64,000 nucleotides of DNA from Caenimonas soli (GTDB lineage Bacteria > Pseudomonadota > Gammaproteobacteria > Burkholderiales > Burkholderiaceae_C). Under the pieces are notes generated by a model. The model was not told where the DNA came from. It ran no database searches and saw nothing but the letters and a program-made list of their open reading frames with translations. Below are positions 1 to 10,500 of this stretch, piece by piece. A program made the position numbers and the translations under genes. Location of the stretch: positions 1 to 64,000 of the forward strand of contig NZ_JABJVV010000002.1 in the NCBI RefSeq assembly GCF_013155545.1, given 5' to 3'. Each line of letters begins with the position of its first letter. Position 1 is the stretch's first letter.

Positions 1-1583
1 GCGCCCGAATTTTCGTCGATCGCCGTAGCCGTGGCGCCTGAGGTAACTGTCGGGTCTGCTTCGTCCAGGTCGTTGATCGCCAGAGTCACAGCTTGGCTGT
101 CAGTGCGCCCGACTCCGTCGGTGGCTACTACGGTGAAGCTGTAGCTCGACTTCGCCTCGTGATTCGGGTTGCCCGTGAGTGTTACCGCACCAGTGCTCGC
201 ATCAATGCTGAAGGCAGCCGCGTCAGTGCCCGCCAGGCTGAATGTGACACCCGCGCTGATGTCGTCGGTGTCGGTCGCAGTGGCGGAGTAGACCACTTGA
301 CCTGTGCCGCTGTTTTCGTCGATCGCCGTGGAAGTTGCACCCGAAGTGATCGTGGGATCGGCTTCGTCCAAGTCGTTGATGACCAAAGTCACTACCTGGC
401 TGTCGGTGCGACCGACTCCGTCGGCGGCTACTACGGTGAAGCTGTAGCTTGATTTGCTCTCGTGGTTCGGATTGCCGGTCAGCGTTACTACGCCGGTGGC
501 TCCATCAATGGTGAACGCAGCGGCATCCGCGCCTGAGAGGCTGAAAGTCAGACCGGCGCTAACGTCGTCAGTATCGGTGGCCGTCGCGGTGTAAACCACT
601 TGGCCAGCGCCCGAGTTCTCGTTGATCGCAGTGGCTGTGGCGCCTGAGGTAAGTGTCGGATCAGCCTCGTCCAGGTCGTTGATGGCCAAAGTCACAGCTT
701 GGCTGTCAGTGCGCCCGACTCCATCGGTAGCCACCACGCCGAAGCTGTAACTGCTTTTCGTCTCGTGGTTGGGGTTCCCGGTCAAGGTCACCGCGCCAGT
801 GCTGGCGCTAATGGTGAAGGCGGCCGCATCCGTGCCCGCCAGGCTGAAGGTCACGCCTGTGCTGATGTCGTCCGTGTCGGTCGCTGTGGCGGTATAGATC
901 ACTTGGCCTGCGCCTGAGTTCTCGTCGATCGCGGTGGCTGCGGCGGCGGAAGTGATCGTGGGATCTGCCTCGTCCAAGTCGTTGATCGCCAAGGTCACAG
1001 CCTGGCTGTCGGTGCGGCCCACTCCATCAGTAGCCACCACGCTGAAGCTGTAACTGCTCTTCGTCTCGTGGTTGGGGTTGCCGGTCAAGGTCACCGCGCC
1101 AGTGCTGGCGTTAATGTTGAACGCCGCGGCATCCGTGCCGGCCAAGCTGAAGGTCACGCCGGCGCTGATGTCGTCCGTGTCGGTCGCAATGGCCGTATAG
1201 ATCACTTGGCCACCGCCGCTGTTTTCGTCAATGGTGGTAGCGGTTGTACCCGAAGTAATCGAGGGATCCGCTTCGTCCAGATCGTTGATCGCCAACGTGA
1301 CGGCCTGGGTATCGGTCCGCCCAACCCCATCGGTGGCTACCACGCTGAAGCTGTAGCTGCTCTTCGTCTCGTGATCCGGATTGCCGGTGAGCGTCACTGC
1401 GCCGGTGCCGGCATTGATGGTGAACGCAGCCGCGTCTGTACCCGACAAACTGAACGTAACACCCGCACTGACGTCGTCCGTGTCAGTCGCAGTGGCGGTG
1501 TAAACGACTTGGCCTGTGCCGCTGTTCTCGTCGATCGCAGTCGCTGTGGCGCCGGACGTGATCGTCGGATCGGCTTCATCGAC
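1..1583 (-). repeat. Tandem 303-bp cadherin-like repeats, block A
   Basis: Boundary words (GTCGTTGAT and close variants) recur at 69, 372, 675, 978 and 1281, exactly 303 bases apart. Each unit encodes 101 residues beginning DLDEADP and containing ATATDTDD, AFTINASTGAVTL and YSFTVVATDGVG, typical of calcium-binding cadherin-like folds. Five full units and part of a sixth at the window edge are visible. The copies differ only at scattered, mostly synonymous positions. Confidence 0.92.
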
Positions 1584-4500
1584 GTTGTTGATGCTCACCG
1601 TCACGGTCTGCGTGCTGGAGTTGCCGGATGCATCGGCCGCGCGCAGCTGCACGATATACGTGTTGGCCCCCGAGGTAGCCCCGTCGGTCGGGCTCTCGTA
1701 GTCAGGTGCGGCCTGGAAGCTCAGCGCCCCGGTCGCAGCGTCAATGCTGAACTTGGCCTGGTCTTGCCCACCCACCACGCTCCACGTCACGCTCTCGTTG
1801 GCGGTGAAGGTATGAACGGCCGTGCCGTTCTCATCGACGCTCTTGGCGCTGGTAGCTCCAGTTGCGCCCGAAGGGCCGGTGATCTGCGGAGCGGTGGTGT
1901 CGTCGTCGAGATCAATGACATTGCTGATGGCAAGCGTCACGGCTTGGCTGTCGGTGCGTCCGACTCCATCCGTGGCGACCACACTAAAGCTATAGCTGGA
2001 CTTGCCTTCGTAGTTCGGATTGCCGGTGAGTGTCACCGCGCCGTTGCCGGCATTGATGGTGAACGCAGCCGCGTCCGTGCCTGCCAGACTAAACGTAACG
2101 CCAGCACTGACATCGTCCGTGTCGGTGGCGGTCACCGTGTAGATCACCTGTCCTGCGCCGGAGTTCTCGTCGATGGCCGTGGCCGTGGCGCCCGAGGTGA
2201 TCGTGGGATCTGCTTCGTCGAGGTCGTTGATCGCCAGAGTCACAGCCTGGCTGTCGGTGCGGCCCCCTCCGTCGGTGGCAACCACCGTGAAGCTGTAGTC
2301 GCTCTTGGCTTCGTGGTTCGGGTTGCCCGTCAGGGTCACCGCGCCAGTGCTCGCGTTGATCGTGAAGGCAGCGGCGTCCGTGCCCGCCAGGCTGAAGGTC
2401 AGGCCGTCGCTGACGTCGTCAGTATCGGTGGCGCTCGCGGTGTACACCACCTGGCCAGCGCCAGAGTTCTCGTCGATGGCCGTGGCTGTGCCGCCAGAGG
2501 TAATTGTTGGGTCGGCCTCATCCAGGTCGTTGATCGCCAGCGTGACAGCTTGACTGTCGGTACGTCCGACTCCGTCCGTGGCCACTACGCTGAAGCTGTA
2601 GCTGCTCTTGGCTTCGTGGTTCGGGTTACCCGTCAGGGTCACCGCGCCGGTGCCGGCGTTGATGGTGAACGCGACCGCGTCGGTACCGGCCAGGCTGAAA
2701 GTCACCCCAGCGCTGATGTCGTCAGTATCGGTGGCGCTCGCCGTGTAGATCACTTGGCCTGCGCCGGAGTTCTCATCGATGGCCGTCGCGGCTGCACCCG
2801 AAGTGATCGTGGGATCGGCCTCGTCCAGGTCGTTGATCGCCAAAGTAACGGCTTGGGTATCGGTGCGCCCCACTCCATCAGTAGCGACCACACTGAAGCT
2901 ATAGCTGCTCTTGGCTTCGTGGTCCGGATTGCCCGTCAGGGTCACCGCGCCAGTGCTGGCGTTGATGGTGAACGCAGCGGCATCTGTGCCCGCCAGGCTG
3001 AATGTGACGCCGGCGCTGATGTCGCCGGTATCGGTGGCGCTGGCCGTGTAGACCACTTGACCTGCGCCGCTGTTCTCGTCAATCGCCGTGGCTGTGGCAC
3101 CGGACGTGATCGTGGGGTCGGCTTCGTCCAGGTCGTTAACGGCAAGGGAAACTGCCTGGCTGTCGCTGCGGCCCACTCCGTCAGTGGCCACCACAGTGAA
3201 GCTGTAGCTTGACTTGGCCTCGTGGTTGGGGTTGCCGGTAAGCGTCACTGCGCCTGTGCTGGCGTTGATGGTGAACGCCGCCGCATCCGTTCCCGCCAGG
3301 CTGAAGGTCACGCCTGTGCTGATGTCGTCCGCGTCGGTCGCAGTGGCGGTGTAAACGACTTGGCCTGCGCCGGAGTTCTCGTCGATGGCCGTGGCTGTGG
3401 CGCCTGAGGTAACTGTCGGGTCTGCTTCGTCCAAGTCGTTGATTGCCAGCGTGACGACCTGGGTATCGGTGCGCCCGACTCCGTCGGTAGCCACTACCGA
3501 AAAGCTGTAGCTGCTCTTGACTTCGTGGTTGGCGTTGCCCGTCAGGGTCACCGCGCCGGTACCGGCATTGATCGTGAAAGCAGCGGCATCCGTGCCCGCC
3601 AAGCTGAAGGTCACGCCCGCACTGATGTCGTCCGTGTCGGTGGCGGTCGCGGTGTAGATCACTGGGCCCGCGCCGCTGTTCTCGTCAATGGCCGTGGCGG
3701 TTGCACCCGAAGTAATGGAGGGATCGGCTTCGTCCAAGTCGTTGATCGCCAGAGTAACGGCCTGCTGGGCGGGCGTGGTGACGCCGTCGTCCGCCACCAC
3801 CGTGAAGCTGTAGCTGGACTTGGTCTCGTGATCGGGGTCCCCCGTCAGGCTGACCTGGCCTGACGCATTTATCGTGAAGGCGGCGGCGTCTGCTCCGCCC
3901 AGGCTGTAGGTGATGCCGGCGCTGATATCGCCGGCGTCCGTGGCCGTTGCCGTGTAGACCAGCTGGTTTGCGCCGGAGTTTTCATTGATCGCCGTCGCAG
4001 TCGTGCCCGACGTGATGGTGGGCGCCACCTCGTCCACGTTGTTGATGGTCACCGTCACGGTCTGGATGCTGGCGTTGCCAGCACCATCAGTAGCGCGCAC
4101 CTGCACGATATATGTGTTGCTTCCCGTGGTGGCGCCGTCCGTCGGGCCCTCGTAGTTCGGGGCAGCGGCGAAGGTCAACGCGCCCGTGCTCGCATTGATG
4201 CTGAATTTACCCTGGTCCTCGCCTGCCGCCAGGCTCCAGGTCACGGCCTCGTTGGCCGTGAAGGTGTGCACGGCCGTGCCGTTCTCGTCGATGCTCTTGG
4301 CGCTGGTAGCTCCCGTTGCGCCGGAGGGGCCGGTGATGCTCGGAGCCGTGGTGTCGACGGACACGGTTACGGTCGTTGTTGCCGCGGCCGAGTTGTTGCC
4401 CGCCTCGTCCGTCGCGACTACCGTGAACGTGCGATTGCCGCCCGTAGGCGTTGCAGCGGTATTTTGGTACGTGACATCGCCGATGATGGCCCGCGCTTCG

Positions 4501-7500
4501 GCGGCGGTCAGGTTCGCGCCATCGAAGCGCTGGATGGTGAAGACACCGCCCGCATGGCTCACATTGACGCGTACGCCTCCCACAAGCACATCGGCTTGGT
4601 CGCCGTTGCTTCCGTTCGCCGCCAGGTCAGTGCTGCCGAAGACCAGCCGTTCGTTCGTGCCGTTCGCCAGCCCCGCCACGGTGACCGTGACGGCGCCGAG
4701 CTTGTCCGAGAGTTCCACCAGCGTCGCAGCGTCCGCGTCATCGTCCAGGCTGACAGCCGCGCCATTGAGGCTCGTGACGCTGCGGTTGATGGTGCCACCG
4801 TCGCTGGGGTCGAGGTCGAGGACGGGCGCGGTCGTGTCCCTGACCGTGAGCTCTCCCGACGTGCTGTCACTCAGCACATTGCCCGCGCTGTCCCGCACCG
4901 TTGCGGAGACGTTGTAGACGCCATTGAACGCACCACCCACGGCGGTCTGCAGCGCATCGGCGGCGGGAATTGTCAATGTCCAGGCGGCGCCGACATGCAC
5001 CAGGTTCCCGTCCCCCGGCGTATAGGTGACGCCGTTGACCGTCACGCTCAGAGACTCACCGGTGCCCAGCGTCGCGGTACCGGTGATGGTCGGCGTCGTG
5101 TCCACCGTTGTCTGGCTGGTCACAGTCACGGGGCCCAATGGCGCGGTGCTGTCGATGACTATCGCTTGCGTGGCACTGCCGCCACTGGCGGCCAGCAAGG
5201 TATAGCCGCCATCGCTGAGGGTCGTGCCCGTGAAGTCATAGGTCCACGTACCAGTCGAGTTGGCTACGACGGAAATGTTGAACACCGTTCCCGCAGACGA
5301 GTCGGTGAGCGTCAGAGTAACGGTTGCATTGGCCGCTGCGGTGCCGCTGAAGCTCAGCGTCTTGTCGCTGGTGATGAAGTCCGATACGGTGCCGGTGTCG
5401 TTGCTGATCTGGTCGATGCTGACAACGCCCGACTTGTCGTGCAACACCGTGCCCGTGTCGCCATAGGAATCGCCGGAACCGTCCACGTAGGTGGCGCTGA
5501 CCGACAGCACACCGTTGGCCATGCCGCTGAGGTTGAGGGGCAACAAAGTCCACACCCCGCCGGTCACCACAGCGGTGTCGCTGATCGTGGTGCTGCCATC
5601 GGTGATGCTCACGTACACGACGCTGCCGTCGGGCACCGATGTAGCCGTACCCTGGATCACGACGCTATCGTCCTCGGCGGCGGTCAGTGTGCCGTTGCCG
5701 CCCGCGCCGTCGAGCGGCTCCGTCACGGCGACGGTCGGCGCCGCTCCAATCTCCACGTTCCGCGTCGTGCTCGTGGCGTTGCCCACGGCGTCGGCGCCAC
5801 TCGCGGTGACACCCAGCGTGTTGCCGCTGGTATAGGTGACCGATGGTCCGGTTCCACCGTTTGCCGTCGGATTGCCGGTATCTACATCCCAAATGCCACC
5901 CGCCCGAACGATGGCCGTGTAGGTGTGGGTCGTGGCACCGGAAGTGATGTCCGGATCCACCACCACCGTCACCGTGCTTCCGACGGCCAGATCGGTTGTG
6001 CCACCAAGGACTGGTGTGGTGTCGGGCGTGCGCGCATTGGAAGTGATCGCGATCACGGGAGGCGTCACATCCACCGTGAGCGTCTGCACGTCCGTGCCCG
6101 TGTTGCCAGCCGGATCGGTGGCAGTGGCAGTGATGGGCGCCGGCCCGGTGAGACCCGTCGCGGGGAAGCTGCCGGAGAAAGCAACAGCCGTCGCCGTGTT
6201 GACCGACCAGGAACCATCGGCTGCCACGACGGTCTTGTAAACCAGGTCGGATGCGCCGTTGTTGTCCGTGTCCAGGCTGAGCGTGAGCACCGTCCCGGCG
6301 GGCAAGCCGGTGGAGCTGCCCGAGATGACAGGCGTGGAGTCGCCGGTTGTTTCCGTCGTGGCGCCGCCGCCAATGGTCACGGTCGCCAACGTATCGATCA
6401 CGATTTCGCTGCTCGTCGGATCGACCACGCTGCTGGCGCCTCGCGTCACCGTGGCGTTGACCGAATAGCTGGCGTCCGCCATGGCCGAGGCCGGTGTGAG
6501 CGACCATCCCGTCGCCGTGACAGTGAGATTTCCGTTGGCCGCGGAATAGGTAACGCCATTGACGACCACCGAGAGCGTATCGCTGCCAGTCTGCGTCCAG
6601 GTGCCGGTCACGGTAGGCGTGTTGTCGGAGCTGAGTTGGCTGACGACGGTGGGCTTGTTCAGCCCGGTGGCCGACGAGCTGCCGCCGAAGGCATTGGTGG
6701 CGGTCGCGGTGACTTTTGCCGATGGATCCAATCCCGCCGCGGGAAGCGCGCCAAGTGTGGGCGTCGCGCTGCCCAGGTCCACACTCCATGTTCCGTTGCT
6801 CTGCATGGTGGCGGAGTAAGCGACGTCGGTATCGCCGTCGTTGTCCGTGTCGATCTCGACGACGATCGGCGAGCCCGCCGCAAGGCTGCTCGTGCCCGTG
6901 ATCGAGGGGGTGCTGTCCGTCGCCAGCGCGCTGGTGTCGACGGTCACCGTGGGAGCGGCCGCCGCTGTCGTGGTGTTGAACGCTTGGGTCGTCGTGGCTG
7001 CTGCATTGCCGCGGCCCGTCAAATCGCCAGTTGCGGCACCGGCGGCGACCGTGGCGGTGATGGTGCCGCTCGCGCTGGCGGTAGGCGTGACCACCAGGGT
7101 ATAAGTCGTGCCGCTACCCGAGAAGGCGCCCTTCGTTCCGTTGGTAACCGTGATGTCACTCGCGGTGAACGTGCCGGCCTTCAATGCTTCGGTGAACGTG
7201 AACGTAAAGGTGACTGGCCCGGTGGCGATCGTGCCTGCCGTATCGTCGGTGATGGTGAGTACCGGCGTGTCGAGATCGAGCGTCGGCAATTCCACGTCGG
7301 TCAGTGATATCCCGGTGTCGAGAACCGTGGCCGACACCTGGAACTGGCCATTGGCCATGGCCTGGACTTCCGCAGCCGTCAACGTGACCGACCAGTTGTT
7401 GGTGCCGGCCGTGTAGGTGGCGCCGCTCGTCGCCGTCTTGGTGTAAAGGGTCGTTCCCCCTTGGCTTACCACCACGGTCACGGTGCTGCTCGTCTGGTTC

Positions 7501-10500
7501 GTCTCGCCTTGCAGCACCAGGCCGCTGGTGATGTCGCCGACGGTGACGAGGTTGTCGCCCGATACGGACTTCATGTCGATTGACCGGGCGGAGTTGCCGA
7601 TGGAGTTCTGCGCCTGGCGCGAAAAATCGACCTTCTGCACCAGATTCCCGGCGGCATCCACCGTGTTCGCCGGAGCGCTGACGCGGAAATAGTACGTGGT
7701 GTTGTTGCTCAGGTTCGATGTCGTGGCCGCGCTCCATGAGCCGTCGGCCTGTACGACCGGGCTGAGCGTTTGAACCGGTGAACCCGAATAGTCGGACGCC
7801 GTATAGATCTGGACGGTCAGCGTCGTGTTGGCCGGCAGGTCCGTCACACCCTTGATCGTCGCGCCTGAGGTCGCGCGAATCGGGCTTTGCGTCGTGTTGA
7901 TGATGCTGAGCGCCGTCTTGTCGTGCGTGACGGACGAGTCGGTGGCGCTGATGCTCGTGCCGGACAGCGTCGCGGTGACGGTGAGGGTTGAATTGTCCAG
8001 GCTCGAGAGATTCAGCCCGCTGGCGCTCCAGTTGCCACCGGTGACGGCGACGTTGCTGGCGGTGACCGAATTTCCGTTGGAATCCCGTACGACGATATCC
8101 ACCGTGAAGCCACTGGTGGCAGTGCCCGAGATGGTGACGGAGTCGTCTTCCGTCATGTTCAGGTAGGCCGCGCCGCCGCCACTATTGCTGACCTGAGCGA
8201 ATGTGTTGGTGCTGGCCGCCGAGGTGATGCCGCCGATCGACACGGTGGGCGTGGTGATCGTGAGCACCTGGGTGTCCGAAACCGCCCCCGTGCTGTCGGT
8301 GGCGGTTATGCCGATGGCGCCGACGAGGCCCCCGCTCGGTAGCGAGCCGGAGATGGGCGACGCGCTGCCGACGTCGAGAGACCAGCTTCCGCCGGCGCCG
8401 GGCGTCACCGAATAAGTGACCGCATCAGCCAGGTCGCCATCATCGCCCGGGTCGAGCCGCACGATGACGAAGCCCCCGGCATTCGAGGACGTGCCGGTCA
8501 CGACAGGCGTGGTGTCCAGGCCCGAGTCAGTGGCGCCGCCGGTGATGTCGATCGCCACCACCGGGTCGTTGGTGGCGGTGACTTCGGCCGAGGTGGTGTC
8601 GGACACACTGGTGCTGGCACGGGTGACGGTGGCGACGACCTCGTAGCTGTTGCCGGGCACCAGGGGCGTGAACGTGCCGCTCGCGGGCGTGGCGGTGGCC
8701 AGGTCGAGCGTCCAGGTGTTGCCGGACGGGCTGAGCGTGTAGGTGGCGCCGCTCACCGAAACGGTCAGCGTATCGCCGCCGATGTTGGTCCATGTGCCGG
8801 AAACAATGGGCGCGGCCAGGTTGCTGGACACGGTATTGACCGTCGGGCGCGTCAAAGCGATGGTGGAAGCGCTGTTGCCCGCCGCGTCGGTCGCGCTGGC
8901 CGTGATCTTGGCGGACGACGTCAGGCCGCTGCTCGGCATCGTGCCGGAAACCGGCGATACGGTGCCGGTATTCAGGGTCCACAAGCCCCCCGAAACAACC
9001 ACCTGGTAGACCAGGTTGGCCGTCAAGGCATTGTTGTCGTGGTCGATGGTGACCGTCAGCATCGAACCATCGGGCTGGTCGCTCGTGCCGGAGATGGTCG
9101 GCTGCCCGCTAGTGCCCGTGGCAAGCTGGTCGATGGTCACGACAGGCGCCGTCTTGTCGTGCGAGACCGACCCGAGGTCCAAGATGGCGTTGCCGGCGTC
9201 ATCTGTCGCAGTGGCGGACACGGTGAGCGTGCCGTTGTTCAACGCGGAGAGATCCAGGCCGCTCACGGTCCAGGTACCGTTGCCCGCTGTGGTGGTCGTG
9301 CCCGTCACGGTGCTGATGCCGTCGTTCACCGTGAGGGTCAGAAGGCGATTGGCCAGATAGGTGCTGGTGCCCGATATCGCGACGGAATTGTCTTCCGCGT
9401 CATTGAGCATGCCGCCGCTGATGGGCTCCGAGACGGTGATCGCCGGCCCCGCGGAAACGGGGTTGCTCGGCGACATCGGCGCCGTCATCGCGCCCAGGGA
9501 GGCGAAGGTGGCGTTGCTGTCGTAGTTCTTTCCGACGCCGTTCAGGTCGCCGTTGATCGGGCCGGACTGGGTTTGCGTGAAGGACACATACTGGACCACG
9601 GTGTCCTTGTCGAAGCCGCTGATGCCGGTGGCTCCGCGCGGCCCATAGGTTCCGTCACGGCCCACCGGCGATGGCTTGGCCAGCACAGTGGCCAGGTCGG
9701 CGATCGGAATGCGGAAATTGACGAAAGCGTCGCCGACCCCGTCGTTGCCCAGGTCCGTATCACCGTTCCAATGAGGATCGGTGGTCGCGCCAACGGCCAC
9801 CACCGAGTAATTGCTGGCGGCCATGGGATAGACGCCGTTGTTCGGCAGCCAACCCGCCGGCAGCGGCGTCGTGGTGGTGGTGCTCGGCGAGATGTTGGCG
9901 CCGGTGCCGGGGTCCATGAGCCGCACGACCTGGCCGTTGTTGCGCCCGTCGACGGTCATGAACAGGTCGATCCGGCCATCCAGGTCGGCGTCCATGCCGA
10001 TGACTGCGACACCGCCGAACTCCGTGGGACTCGTCGGGTTGTCCACCCGCAGGCGAAAGACCAGGTAGTCGTCGGCCGTCGTGGTGGTGCCGCCGTCGTC
10101 GTAGGCGGTGTAGAGAGAACCGTGCGTCAGGTCCGCAATGATGTCGGTATCGGCGGCGCCGGCCTGGCTGTCGCCATGCGGATCCTGGGCGCTGCCGAAC
10201 ATGATCGCGGTCCAGCCTGTATTGCCGCTCAGGTTGACCGTGCTCAACTTGCCGGAGTAGTCCGCCAGCGAATCCGGTGACGCGAAGAGACTGGCTTCGA
10301 CATCCCCCGATGTCGCCTCCAGCGTCCAGTCGCCGCCCCAGGGGTTGGCCGCGCCCGTGGTGTCGGTGCTGGCGGCGACGTCGGACTGCGTGAGCCTGGC
10401 GATCTCGCCAACGAAGGCCGCGCCGCTGCCTCCATTCGCGATGTCGCAGCCATACAGCAGGATGTCTCCGCCGCTGGTGAGCGCGCGGCCCACGGTGGCC

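Noticed and set aside
1..4040. CRISPR-like regular repeat
   Set aside because: The 303-bp period is made of full coding units with no spacers; it is protein-repeat DNA.
1068..7307. Long plus-strand open frames (up to about 1,000 codons) across the adhesin region
   Set aside because: They are antisense shadows of the repeat gene; their low-complexity Arg/Gly/Val composition and periodicity mirror the repeats, and they lack start signals.
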